From NCBI RefSeq assembly GCF_000024965.1, contig NC_013530.1:186001-250000 (forward strand): a stretch of 64,000 nucleotides of DNA, given 5' to 3'. This DNA is from Xylanimonas cellulosilytica DSM 15894 (lineage in GTDB: Bacteria > Actinomycetota > Actinomycetes > Actinomycetales > Cellulomonadaceae). The notes below the pieces were generated by a model. It was not told the origin of the DNA and made no database searches. It saw only the letters and a list, made by a program, of their open reading frames with translations. The position numbers were made by a program, and so were the translations under genes. Of this stretch, positions 41,990 to 49,619 are shown piece after piece (the stretch's first letter is position 1; each line of letters opens with the position of its first letter).

Positions 41990-42180
41990 GGTGGTTTCGA
42001 CAGGCTCAACCCCCGGTGGTTGAGCCTGTCGAAACCACCCCGTCTCGCGTGGCTCGCCCCCGGTGGTTGAGCCTGTCGAAACCACCCCGTCTCGCGTGGC
42101 TCGCCCCCGGTGGTTGAGCCTGTCGAAACCACCCCGTCTCGTGTGGCTCGCCCCCGGTGGTTGAGCCTGTCGAAACCACC
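41990..42180. repeat. Tandem array of 25-bp hairpin repeats, 47-bp period
   Basis: One inverted copy (from ~41990) is followed by four direct copies at 42015, 42062, 42109 and 42156, an exact 47-bp period. The 22-bp spacers are identical except for one C-to-T change in the third. Confidence 0.95.
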
Positions 42181-42205
42181 CCGCCGCGCTGCGTAGGGTG
42201 AGGGA

Positions 42206-42568
42206 ATGCGCGTCGACGTGTGGCTGTGGGCGGTGCGGCTGTTCAAGTCGCGCTCGTCCGCTGCCGCGCTGCTGCGGGCCGGGCGGGTGCGCATCGGCGG
42301 CGCCGTCGTCAAAGCCTCCGCGCACGTCAAGGTCGGTGACCGCGTGACGTGGCGGGAGGCGCTCCGCGAACGCGACGTCGAGGTGGTCGAGCTGCTGCCC
42401 AAGCGCGTCGGGGCGCCGCTCGCCGTCAAGGCGTACGTCGACCACAGCCCGCCGCTGCCGACCCGCGAGGAGCGGTTCGCCGTCGGCGTGCGCGACCGGG
42501 GCACCGGGCGCCCCACCAAGCGCGAGCGGCGCGAGATCGACCACCTGCGCGGCACCCGGCGCGACTGA
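42206..42568 (+). CDS. S4-domain RNA-binding protein (Hsp15-like)
   Basis: A 120-residue protein with an S4 domain at the N-terminus (RVDVWLWAVRLFKSRSSAAALLRAGRVRIGG) and a basic tail (GRPTKRERREIDHLRG), like Hsp15/YrfH, which binds stalled 50S subunits carrying peptidyl-tRNA. The ATG at 42206 lies 6 nt after TAGGGT (42194-42199), fitting a leaderless transcript; GAGGGA between them could also act as a ribosome site. Confidence 0.87.
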   Translation: MRVDVWLWAVRLFKSRSSAAALLRAGRVRIGGAVVKASAHVKVGDRVTWREALRERDVEVVELLPKRVGAPLAVKAYVDHSPPLPTREERFAVGVRDRGTGRPTKRERREIDHLRGTRRD

Positions 42569-42609
42569 CCACCACCGGCCCGGCCCGCGGCCGAGGGTCC
42601 CACGGCGCC

Positions 42610-42652
42610 GGGCCGAAGGTCCCGCCGACCCCGGGACCACGCACCCTACGGT
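42610..42652 (+). promoter_or_regulatory. DevR/OsdR-type box and -10 element upstream of the DoxX-like gene
   Basis: GGGCCGAAGGTCCC (42610-42623) has the 14-bp dyad GGGACC-NNN-GGCCC in reverse. TACGGT (42647-42652) is a good -10 element. The box would end just before the -35 region, as expected for an activator site. Similar boxes precede the universal stress protein gene. Confidence 0.55.
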
Positions 42653-42723
42653 GGTCTGACCGCACCGACGACGCTGGTCGTAGCGCCGGGAGACGCCCGG
42701 CGCGACCGACCATGGAGGTCGTC

Positions 42724-43257
42724 ATGAGTGCAGTGACCGAGAGGCGCGAAGGCGCGCTTCCCACCACCACCGTCCCCACCGTGGGCCGCTACGCGTTCGC
42801 GGCACTGCGCGTGGTCCTCGCGTTCGAGTTCCTCTGGGCGTTCCTCGACAAGACGTTCGGGTTCGGCATGGCCACGCCGTCGGAGCGCGCGTGGGTCAAC
42901 GGAGGCTCGCCCACCAGCGGGTTCCTGGGCGGCGTCGAGGGCCCGTTCCAGGGCTTCTTCAACGGCATGTCGGGCAGCGTCCTCGCCGACGTGCTGTTCA
43001 TGGTGGGCCTGCTCGGCATCGGCGTGGCGCTGCTGCTGGGCATCGGCATGCGGATCGCCGCCGTGAGCGGCTTCGTCCTGATGATCCTCATGTGGGCCGC
43101 GTCCCTGCCCCTGACGAACAACCCGATCTTCGACGAGCACTGGATCGAGGCGCTCGTGATCCTCGGCCTGGGCTTCACGACCGTCGGCACCGCCTGGAGC
43201 CTGAGCAAGCGGTGGGGCGAGCTGGACCTCGTCCGCAGGAACCCCTGGCTCCGCTGA
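42724..43257 (+). CDS. DoxX-like membrane protein
   Basis: A 177-residue membrane protein of the DoxX/DoxD family with about four helices (ALRVVLAFEFLWAFLDKTFG, VLADVLFMVGLLGIGVALLLGIG, AAVSGFVLMILMWAASLP, WIEALVILGLGFTTVG). Family members take part in thiosulfate:quinone or other respiratory-chain associated redox steps, often under oxygen limitation. The ATG at 42724 follows GGAGGTCGTC; the same RBS block (GGAGGTCGTCATG) precedes the universal stress protein gene. Its position beside devR and the upstream box suggest it belongs to the DevR regulon. Confidence 0.8.
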   Translation: MSAVTERREGALPTTTVPTVGRYAFAALRVVLAFEFLWAFLDKTFGFGMATPSERAWVNGGSPTSGFLGGVEGPFQGFFNGMSGSVLADVLFMVGLLGIGVALLLGIGMRIAAVSGFVLMILMWAASLPLTNNPIFDEHWIEALVILGLGFTTVGTAWSLSKRWGELDLVRRNPWLR

Positions 43258-43290
43258 CCACGTCGAGGCGCGAGGGCTAGCGTGGCTGAC

Positions 43291-43941
43291 ATGGACCCGG
43301 TGCGCGTGTTCCTGGTGGACGACCACGAGGTCGTCCGGCGCGGTGTGGCCGACCTGCTCGAGGCCGAGTCTGACCTCGAGGTGGTCGGGGAGGCCGGCAC
43401 CGCCGCCGAGGCGCTCGTCCGCGTCCCCGCGCTGGCCCCCGACGTCGTCGTCCTGGACGTGCGGCTGCCCGACGGCGACGGCGTCGCCGTCTGCCGCGAG
43501 CTCCGGGCGACGACGGACGTCGCCTGCCTGATGCTCACGTCGTTCGACGACGACGAGGCGCTGTTCGACGCGATCATCGCCGGCGCCGCAGGTTACGTGC
43601 TCAAGCAGGTGCGGGGCACGGACCTGGTGCACGCGATCCGCACCGTCGCGGCGGGCGGGTCGATGCTCGACCCGCACGCCGCGGAGCGCGTCATGGCGCG
43701 CATGCGGGCGCAGGCCCGGCACGACGACGACCCGCTGGCCTCGCTCACGCCGCAGGAGCAGCGGATCCTCTCGCTCATCGGGCAGGGCATGACCAACCGG
43801 CAGATCGGCGCGGAGCTCTTCCTCGCGGAGAAGACGGTGAAGAACTACGTGTCCAATCTCCTGGCCAAGCTCGGGATGGAGCGGCGGGTGCAGGTCGCGG
43901 TGCTGGCGACGAAGCTGGGGCGTGGGGATCCGGCGCCGTAG
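43291..43941 (+). CDS. devR: NarL/LuxR-family response regulator, DevR-like
   Basis: A 216-residue response regulator. The receiver domain has [18 protein letters not shown], phospho-acceptor Asp in [13 protein letters not shown] and the Thr/Lys switch ([15 protein letters not shown]); the C-terminal LuxR-type HTH is [43 protein letters not shown]. This domain closely resembles mycobacterial DevR/DosR. TAGCGT (43278-43283) ends 7 nt before the ATG at 43291, favouring a leaderless start; a GTG at 43282 is the alternative. The kinase gene lies convergent just downstream, separated by hairpin repeats. Confidence 0.88.
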   Translation: MDPVRVFLVDDHEVVRRGVADLLEAESDLEVVGEAGTAAEALVRVPALAPDVVVLDVRLPDGDGVAVCRELRATTDVACLMLTSFDDDEALFDAIIAGAAGYVLKQVRGTDLVHAIRTVAAGGSMLDPHAAERVMARMRAQARHDDDPLASLTPQEQRILSLIGQGMTNRQIGAELFLAEKTVKNYVSNLLAKLGMERRVQVAVLATKLGRGDPAP

Positions 43942-43946
43942 GGGTG

Positions 43947-44040
43947 GGTGGTTTCGACAGGCTCAACCACCGGTGGCGGCTCAACCACCGGGGCGGAGCG
44001 GTCATCGGGGTGGTTTCGACAGGCTCAACCACCGGGGCGG
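43947..44040. repeat. 25-bp hairpin repeats between devR and devS
   Basis: Two full inverted copies (43947-43971 and 44009-44033) with half copies after each (CGGCTCAACCAC) fill the ~100-bp gap between the convergent regulator and kinase genes; the last half copy touches the kinase stop. Confidence 0.93.
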
Positions 44041-44041
44041 C

Positions 44042-45685
44042 TCAACCACTGGTCGGGAGGGGGACCTGCCAGCGGAGGCGGGTGCCGCGGCCGTCGGCTC
44101 CCGCGGCGATCGTGAGGGTGCCGCCGAGCTCCCGGGCGCGGGTGCGCAGGTTCGCCAGACCGCTCAGCGTCGTCCCGGCCGCGATGCCGACGCCGTCGTC
44201 GCTGACCGTCACGGTGAGCTCGTCCCCCGCCGTCAGGAGGACGTCGGTGCGGGTGGCGTGCGCGTGCCGGGCCACGTTGCTGAGGCTCTCGCGCACGACG
44301 GCCACCAGATGGTCCGCCGTGTCCGGCGGCACCAGGGCGTCCACCGGCCCTTCGAACCGCAGCGCCGGCGGGAACCCCAGCGCACGCGCCGCCGCCTCGA
44401 CCTCCGCGATCGCACGCGACCGCACGCCCACCCGGCGCGGGTCGTCCCCGGAGGGCTGCAGCCCGCGGATCGTGGTGCGGATGAGGCCGATGGTCTCGTC
44501 CACCTCGTCGACGGCGGCCCACACCCGTGCGGCGTCGTCGGCGTCGTCGGCACGTTCCAGCCGCCGGGCCACGCCCTGCAGGCCCAGCCCGGTGGCGAAG
44601 AGGCGCTGGATGGCGAGGTCGTGCAGGTCGCGTGCGATGCGGTGGCGGTCCCGCACGACGGCGAGGCGCGCCGCGTCGCGGCGCCGTTCGGCGAGCTCGA
44701 GGGCCACCGCCGCCTGGGCCGCGAACCCCTGGAGGGCCTCGATGACGACGTCGGTGAACGCGAGCTTGCCCCGCTCGCGGCCCACGGACAGGACGCCGCG
44801 CGTGTGCCCGGGGTCGCCCAGGGGCAGGGCGGCGAACGGCCCGATGGTGGCCGCGGCGGCACCGATCGCCGGGGTGGTCCGCGGGTCGGCGGCGGCGTCG
44901 ACCGTGACGACCGGGAGGCCGGAGTCGAAGACCTCGGCCGCGAACGACCCGTCGGGCGGGATGAGCGTGCCCCGCGCCGCGCGGTCGCCGAACGCCGCCC
45001 GGACCACCAGCCCGTCCTCGCCGGGGACGCTGAGGGCGGCGACGTCGGCGCCCGCGACCTGGGCCGCGTGCTGGGCGATGAGGTCGAGCACGTCGTCGGG
45101 CGAGTCGCCGGCGAGCAGCCGCCGCGAGATCTCGTCGCTCGCGACGGCCCACCGCTCGCGCAGACGGGCGTCGTCGTACAGGCGCGCGTTCTCGATGGCG
45201 ATGCTCGCCGCCGCAGCGAGCGCCTCGACGCGGCGCTGGTCCGCGTCGGTGAAGTCGCCGCCCCCGCGCTTGGACGTGAGGTAGAGGTTGCCGAACGGCG
45301 CGTCGTGGACGCGCAGCGGCACCCCGAGGAAGGTGTCCATCTCGGGATGGCGGGCGGGGAAGCCGGCGGCGCGCGGGTCGGTCCGCACGTCGCTGATCCG
45401 CAGGGGCCGCGGGTCACGGATCAGCTCACCCAGGATGCCCTGCCCGGTGGGGTGGTGGTCGAGCGCGCGGATCTCGTCCGCGGCCATGCCGACGGTGAGG
45501 AACTGGCCGATGCGACCGTCGGCGTCAAGGACGCCGAGCGCCGCGTAGCGGGCGTCGGTGAGGTCGGCGGCGGCCTGCACGAGCCGGTGCAGCGTGGTGC
45601 CGAGCTCGAGCCCGCGCCCGACGGCGAGGACGGCCTCGAGCAGCACGTCGACGCCGCTGCGACTCTCGGGCTGCATCGCCTCCAC
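44042..45685 (-). CDS. devS: GAF-domain sensor histidine kinase, DevS/DosT-like
   Basis: A 547-residue cytosolic kinase with two GAF domains and a HisKA_3/HATPase_c core, the layout of mycobacterial DevS/DosT, which sense oxygen, NO or redox state through heme in the first GAF. GAF1 (residues ~20-165) shares DARYAALGVLDADG and RHPEMDTFLGVPLRVHDAPFGNLYLT; the histidine in RHPEM aligns with the region of the heme ligand of DevS, from memory. GAF2 is ~190-330. The phospho-acceptor is in DRHRIARDLHDLAIQRLFATGLGLQ; the ATPase ends DDGVGIAAGTTLSGLANLRTRA. GTG 45685 lies 6 nt after TACGGT (45692-45697); GTG 45691 and ATG 45676 are alternatives. Confidence 0.88.
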   Translation of the reverse strand: MEAMQPESRSGVDVLLEAVLAVGRGLELGTTLHRLVQAAADLTDARYAALGVLDADGRIGQFLTVGMAADEIRALDHHPTGQGILGELIRDPRPLRISDVRTDPRAAGFPARHPEMDTFLGVPLRVHDAPFGNLYLTSKRGGGDFTDADQRRVEALAAAASIAIENARLYDDARLRERWAVASDEISRRLLAGDSPDDVLDLIAQHAAQVAGADVAALSVPGEDGLVVRAAFGDRAARGTLIPPDGSFAAEVFDSGLPVVTVDAAADPRTTPAIGAAAATIGPFAALPLGDPGHTRGVLSVGRERGKLAFTDVVIEALQGFAAQAAVALELAERRRDAARLAVVRDRHRIARDLHDLAIQRLFATGLGLQGVARRLERADDADDAARVWAAVDEVDETIGLIRTTIRGLQPSGDDPRRVGVRSRAIAEVEAAARALGFPPALRFEGPVDALVPPDTADHLVAVVRESLSNVARHAHATRTDVLLTAGDELTVTVSDDGVGIAAGTTLSGLANLRTRARELGGTLTIAAGADGRGTRLRWQVPLPTSG

Positions 45686-45720
45686 GATCACACCGTAGCG
45701 GCGGCACGTCCCGCCGCGAC

Positions 45721-45756
45721 GGGACCTTGGGCACCAGGGTGCGGGACCCGTGGCCC
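45721..45756 (+). promoter_or_regulatory. Two DevR/OsdR-type boxes upstream of the universal stress protein gene
   Basis: GGGACCTTGGGCAC (45721-45734) and GGGACCCGTGGCCC (45743-45756) match the 14-bp form GGGACC-NNN-GGCCC; the second is exact. Box starts are 22 bp apart, about two helical turns. They precede the stress protein start by ~50-85 bp and lie in the divergent region shared with devS. Confidence 0.6.
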
Positions 45757-45804
45757 TGGGGCGGGGTGGCGGTGCGACTGTGCACTGGGGGCAGGGAGGT
45801 CGTC

Positions 45805-46671
45805 ATGGTCACGTGGAGGCAGGGCGTCGTCGTCGGGGTGGACGGCTCGGAGGAGGGATACCGCGCGCTCGACTGGGCGGCAGCAGCCGCGGACCGGCAC
45901 GCGGCGCCGCTCACCGTGGTCGGCGCGTACGCCGTGGCGCTCGTCGCCGTACCGGTGGGCGGTGTGCTGGACGCCGCGACGCTGCACGACGGCGCCCGGC
46001 ACGTCGTCGCCCGGGCCACGTCCCGGCTCGGGTCGCGACGGCCCGGCGGGCACGAGGTGGTCGCCGACGTCGTCCCTGGCGCTGCGGCGCACGTGCTGGT
46101 GCAGCACTCCCGCACCGCCGACCTGGTGGTCGTGGGCCGGCGAGGGCTCGGGGCGGTCGACCGCGTGCTCGCAGGGTCGGTGTCGTCCGCGGTGGCGGCG
46201 ATGGCGCACGGCAGAGTCGCCGTGGTGCCGGCGTCGGCGGTGGGTACCACCCCCCGCCGCGTCGTCGTCGGCGTGGACGTGGAGGACCCCGGTCCTGAGC
46301 TGGAGGCGGCCTTCGACGAGGCGGCACAGCTCGGGGCCGGGGTCGAGGTGGTGCACGCCGTCGACCCGGACCTGCTGGGCGAGACGCTCGCCGCGTACGA
46401 GGGATGGGGGGACGCGTGGCGGGCGCAGGCCGACGGCGCCGTGCGTGCGGGCGTCGCCCGGTGGTCCGAGCGGTACCCGCGGGTGCGGGTGACCACGCGG
46501 GTCGAGGACGGGCGGCCGGCCGACGTGCTGCTGCGGGCGCTGCGCCCGGACGACCTCGTCGTCGTGGGCGGGCGGTCGCACCGGCGTGTGGTCGGCAGGC
46601 TGCTGCGGTCCGTGCCGGACCGGTTGCTGCGGTCGGCGCCGTGCGCGGTGCTGATCGTGCACCCGGCGTAG
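45805..46671 (+). CDS. Tandem universal stress protein
   Basis: A 288-residue protein with two UspA domains. Domain 1 (1-143) starts VVVGVDGSEEGYRALDWA and has the ATP-binding motif GRRGLGAVDRVLAGSVSSAV (G-2x-G-9x-GS). Domain 2 (~148-288) starts RRVVVGVDVEDPG and ends GGRSHRRVVGRLLRSVPDRLL, with the motif less complete. Two-domain proteins of this kind are the classical members of DevR/DosR dormancy regulons in mycobacteria. The ATG at 45805 follows GGGAGGT. The two upstream boxes support control by the DevRS system. Confidence 0.92.
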   Translation: MVTWRQGVVVGVDGSEEGYRALDWAAAAADRHAAPLTVVGAYAVALVAVPVGGVLDAATLHDGARHVVARATSRLGSRRPGGHEVVADVVPGAAAHVLVQHSRTADLVVVGRRGLGAVDRVLAGSVSSAVAAMAHGRVAVVPASAVGTTPRRVVVGVDVEDPGPELEAAFDEAAQLGAGVEVVHAVDPDLLGETLAAYEGWGDAWRAQADGAVRAGVARWSERYPRVRVTTRVEDGRPADVLLRALRPDDLVVVGGRSHRRVVGRLLRSVPDRLLRSAPCAVLIVHPA

Positions 46672-46681
46672 CCCGCGCGGG

Positions 46682-46948
46682 CTACAGGGCCAGGCGCCGC
46701 TTCTCCCAGCCGACCCCGAGCGTGTGCAGGACGGCCTCGCGGTCGCGGTGCGTCGCGTCGGTGAACGCGCGCAGCGACACCACGGATGCCGTCAGCATCG
46801 TCGTCAGGACGTTGCGGGCGAGCTGCGGGTCCGCCGTGGCCTCGTCCAGGAGCTCCTGGACGATGCGGGAGTGGATCCCCGGCCCGTCCGGCTCGGAGCA
46901 GGCCGTGAGCAGCGCGATCGTGAGCGAGCCTGCGTCGATGTCGTCCAT
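46682..46948 (-). CDS. Small protein of unknown function
   Basis: An 88-residue, mostly helical protein (MDDIDAGSLTIALLTACSEP, QELLDEATADPQLARNVLTT, SLRAFTDATHRDREAVLH) that I do not recognise. No signal peptide or membrane helix is seen. The ATG at 46948 follows a GGGGGGTCACC run; an upstream in-frame extension to 47014 is possible. It is convergent with the universal stress protein gene (10-bp gap). GGACCCCAGGGAC upstream (46960-46973, minus strand) is only a loose match to the DevR-type box. Confidence 0.65.
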   Translation of the reverse strand: MDDIDAGSLTIALLTACSEPDGPGIHSRIVQELLDEATADPQLARNVLTTMLTASVVSLRAFTDATHRDREAVLHTLGVGWEKRRLAL

Positions 46949-47049
46949 GGTGACCCCCCGTCCCTGGGGTCCAGAGTTACCCCACGCGGCGTCAGTACGC
47001 ATGTGCACACGCACGTGACCACCTGGTCGTCGGGTGTGCCCGGCACGGG

Positions 47050-47658
47050 TCAGTCGTGCAGGATCCGCTGGAACAGCAGGTGGTCCTGCCAGCGGCCGGC
47101 GATGCGCAGGTACCGCTCGGCGAGCCCGTACCGCACGAACCCGTGGTGCCTCAGCACGGCCTGCGAGGCGGTGTTGTGCAGCAGGGTCGACGCGGCGAGC
47201 CGGTGCAGCCCCAGCTCGTCCCGCGCGACGGTGACGGCGACGCCGACCGCCGCCGTCATCAGGCCCTGCCCGGTCCGTGCACCGTCGACCCAGTACCCCA
47301 GGTCGGCCGAGTGGAACGCCCCGCGCACCACGTTCGCGATGTTCAGCCGCCCGACGACGTCGCCGTCGTCGGCCACGAGGAGCAGCGGCCAGAAGCGGCC
47401 GGCGGCGTGGTCGGCGAGCTGCACCGCCAGGTTCTGCTCCTGCCAGGCGGCGGTGAAGAACTCGGGCGGCCGCTCCGGGTCCCAGGGGGCGAGGTGCTCG
47501 CGGTTGCGCTCGTAGGCGGCGGCCATCGCGCGTCCGTCGCCCGGGCGCGCGAGGCGCAGGACGACGTCGTCGGCGAGACGGGCGGGAAGGACCGGGGGGC
47601 GAGCCAGGTCGTCGGTGTCGCGTGACGTCGCGTCGCTGCCCGACGGCGTCGGCGTCAC
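47050..47658 (-). CDS. GNAT N-acetyltransferase, RimJ/RimL type
   Basis: A 202-residue acetyltransferase of the RimJ group, whose best-known members acetylate N-termini of ribosomal proteins. Typical segments: VLRLARPGDGRAMAAAYERNREHLAPWDP, VVGRLNIANVVRGAFHSADLGYWVD, and the acetyl-CoA/helix part GLMTAAVGVAVTVARDELGLHRLAAST followed by NTASQAVLRHHGFVRYGLAERYL. The GTG at 47658 overlaps the stop of the acyltransferase gene by 4 bp, so they are co-translated. The actual substrate is not predictable. Confidence 0.88.
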   Translation of the reverse strand: MTPTPSGSDATSRDTDDLARPPVLPARLADDVVLRLARPGDGRAMAAAYERNREHLAPWDPERPPEFFTAAWQEQNLAVQLADHAAGRFWPLLLVADDGDVVGRLNIANVVRGAFHSADLGYWVDGARTGQGLMTAAVGVAVTVARDELGLHRLAASTLLHNTASQAVLRHHGFVRYGLAERYLRIAGRWQDHLLFQRILHD

Positions 47659-48239
47659 TCGCCGCCCTCGCTCGCGAGGCGCGGTTCGCGGCGCTTGCCG
47701 GGACGGTTGCCCGCCTTGTCGGCGTAGAACGCGCGGATCGCGTCCATGTCGGCGCCGACGTCGCCCGTGAGCTCGAGGGTGGGGCCGACGCCCAGCGTCA
47801 TCGTGGTCCGGTCCACGAAGCCGAGCGTGACGGGCAGGTGCGCGTCGCGCGCGATGCGGTAGAAGCCGCTCTTCCAGGGGCCCGACGCCGACCGGGTGCC
47901 GTCGGGAGTGATGATCAGGTGGAAGACGCGGCCCGCGGCCACCTCGGCGAGCACGTGCTCGATGACGCCGTACGGGTTCTTCCGGTCGACGGCGATGCCG
48001 CCCAGCCGCCGCATGAGCGGCCCCTTCCACCCGGTGAACAGGGTGTGCTTGCCCAGCCAGCGGATCGGGGCGTCGTTCCGCCAGGCGAGCGCCAGCATGT
48101 GCACGAAGTCCCAGTTGGACGTGTGCGGGGCACCGAGGATGATGCCCGGCTCGTGCGGGAACGTCTCGTCCACGGGGGTCCAGCGGCTCAACCGCCAGAA
48201 CGTGGCGGCAACGGCGCGGGGGAGCGAAGGTCGGGGCAC
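47655..48239 (-). CDS. 1-acyl-sn-glycerol-3-phosphate acyltransferase family protein
   Basis: A 194-residue PlsC-type acyltransferase. The catalytic histidine motif is APHTSNWDF (HX4D), followed by RWLGKHTLF, RRLGGIAVDRKNPYG and TPDGTRSASGPWKSGFYRIA, which bind the glycerol phosphate in the family. It is shorter than full PlsC enzymes but matches a widespread actinobacterial/proteobacterial short form. It probably acylates a lipid precursor at the membrane; the precise substrate is unknown. First gene of a two-gene unit with the acetyltransferase. Confidence 0.87.
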   Translation of the reverse strand: MPRPSLPRAVAATFWRLSRWTPVDETFPHEPGIILGAPHTSNWDFVHMLALAWRNDAPIRWLGKHTLFTGWKGPLMRRLGGIAVDRKNPYGVIEHVLAEVAAGRVFHLIITPDGTRSASGPWKSGFYRIARDAHLPVTLGFVDRTTMTLGVGPTLELTGDVGADMDAIRAFYADKAGNRPGKRREPRLASEGGE

Positions 48240-48313
48240 CGTCCCACGCTACCGGTCACGCACGGTCGAGAGCTGCTCGCCTGCTCCCGCCGCCGCCCTC
48301 TACGCTCGCGGGC

Positions 48314-48394
48314 GTGAGCACACCGTGGCAGACCGCCGAGGCCCCCACCCCGACCCGTGGGCGCGCAGGAGCACCGACGCGCCGACGCCCCTGA
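48314..48394 (+). CDS. Possible leaderless 26-residue upstream ORF
   Basis: GTG at 48314 lies 7 nt after TACGCT (48301-48306), the arrangement of leaderless starts seen elsewhere in this window. The ORF (beginning MSTPWQTAEAPTPTRG, 26 residues) ends at a TGA 7 nt before the GTG of the symporter gene. It may be a leader peptide that couples or regulates translation of the symporter; no known peptide is recognised. The symporter has no other visible ribosome site. Confidence 0.35.
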   Translation: MSTPWQTAEAPTPTRGRAGAPTRRRP

Positions 48395-48401
48395 CCGCGC
48401 T

Positions 48402-49373
48402 GTGAGGACGCCGCGCACGCGGAACGTCGTCGAGTGGTGGGACCGCCGGCAGGTCCCGCTCTACCTCGTCGCGATCGGGGTCGGAGCGGTGCTCGGCCTC
48501 GGCGCCCCGCAGGCCGCCCCGGTGCTCACGCCGTCGATCACCCCGGTCCTGGCGCTGCTGCTCTTCGCGACGTTCCTCGGCGTGCCGCTGGTCGAGGTCG
48601 GCCGGGCCGTCCGTGACCTCCGCTTCCTCGGGACGGTCCTCGTCGCCAACTTCGTCGTCGTACCGGTGATCGTCTTCGGGCTGTCCCGCCTCGTGGCCGA
48701 CGACCGCGGACTGCTGATCGGCGTCCTGCTCGTGCTGCTGACCCCGTGCGTCGACTACGTCATCGTCTTCACGGGGCTCGCCGGCGGGGCGCGCGCACGC
48801 CTGCTCGCCGCCGCACCGCTGCTCATGCTCGTCCAGGTGCTCCTGCTGCCCGGCTACCTCCTGCTGTTCGCAGGTCGAGCGGCGCTGTCCGTGGTCGAGA
48901 TCAGGCCGTTCGTCGAGGCGTTCGTCGTCCTGATCGTCCTGCCGCTCGTCGCGTCGGCCGCCGTCCAGGCGCTGGGTCGCCGCAGGCGGGCCGGGCGGGT
49001 CGTCGAGCACGTCATGGCCGCCGCGATGGTGCCGCTCATGATGGCCACCCTCGCGGTCGTCGTCGGCTCGCAGCTCGCCGCCGTCGGAGGCCAGGTCGCC
49101 GCGCTCGCGCGCGTCGTCCCCGTGTATGTCGCGTTCGCCGTGGTCGCCGTCGTCGTCGGGCGGATCGCCGGGCGCGTCGCGCGCCTCGACGTCCCCGCCA
49201 CCCGCGCCGTCGTCTTCTCCACGACGACGCGCAACTCGCTGGTCGTCCTCCCGCTCGCCCTCGCCCTCCCCGCGCCGCTCGCGATCGCCCCGCTGGCCGT
49301 CGTGACGCAGACCCTCGTCGAGCTCGTCGCCATGGTCGTCCTCGTGCGGCTCGTCCCGCGCCTGGTGCGGTAA
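48402..49373 (+). CDS. Bile acid:sodium symporter/arsenic resistance (ACR3-like) family transporter
   Basis: A 323-residue membrane protein with about ten helices in the BASS superfamily. VLTPSITPVLALLLFATFLGVPL, LLTPCVDYVIVFTGLAGG (with the TP-C motif seen in ACR3-type arsenite exporters) and FSTTTRNSLVVLPLALALP are characteristic. It may export arsenite or take up organic anions; no arsR, arsC or arsenate reductase gene is nearby, so the role stays open. The GTG at 48402 is the most plausible start by homology, although no Shine-Dalgarno is visible; an in-frame GTG at 48357 is the alternative. Confidence 0.8.
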   Translation: MRTPRTRNVVEWWDRRQVPLYLVAIGVGAVLGLGAPQAAPVLTPSITPVLALLLFATFLGVPLVEVGRAVRDLRFLGTVLVANFVVVPVIVFGLSRLVADDRGLLIGVLLVLLTPCVDYVIVFTGLAGGARARLLAAAPLLMLVQVLLLPGYLLLFAGRAALSVVEIRPFVEAFVVLIVLPLVASAAVQALGRRRRAGRVVEHVMAAAMVPLMMATLAVVVGSQLAAVGGQVAALARVVPVYVAFAVVAVVVGRIAGRVARLDVPATRAVVFSTTTRNSLVVLPLALALPAPLAIAPLAVVTQTLVELVAMVVLVRLVPRLVR

Positions 49374-49438
49374 GCCCCCGCGCAGGGCCCCGGCTCGGTC
49401 GTCGGGCGGTCTGACGCGAGGTCTGGTCCAACGGCCGG

Positions 49439-49596
49439 ATGGTCGACGCCACCAGCACCACCGCGCCGAACGCCTGGTGGCGTCACCTCCACCTCATGCT
49501 CGACGCCTACCGCGCCGAGCGGGCCCACCCGATCCCCGACCGCCGATGACCGACCAGCAGCTCTACGACGCCATGGTTCGGCTGAGAACGTGTCCG
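49439..49596 (+). pseudogene. Possible remnant of a TetR-family regulator
   Basis: A 36-codon frame (MVDATSTTAPNAWWRHLHLM ... AERAHPIPDRR, 49439-49549) resembles the C-terminal end of actinobacterial TetR regulators, with no N-terminal HTH present. It overlaps by ATGA a second tiny frame (49546-49596, MTDQQLYDAMVRLRTCP). Both lie in the 246-bp gap between the symporter and the toxin gene, which is otherwise empty. Assignment is by eye and weak. Confidence 0.3.
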
Positions 49597-49619
49597 TGAG
49601 CTGGGTCTCCTGATCGCAG

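Noticed and set aside
39541-42603. 1020-codon minus-strand frame over the GH3 and S4 genes
   Set aside because: It runs antisense across two well-supported genes and across repeats; no domain is recognisable.
46956-46976. A third DevR-type box before the small gene at 46682-46948
   Set aside because: GGACCCCAGGGAC matches only about 9 of 14 positions of the box, too weak to claim.
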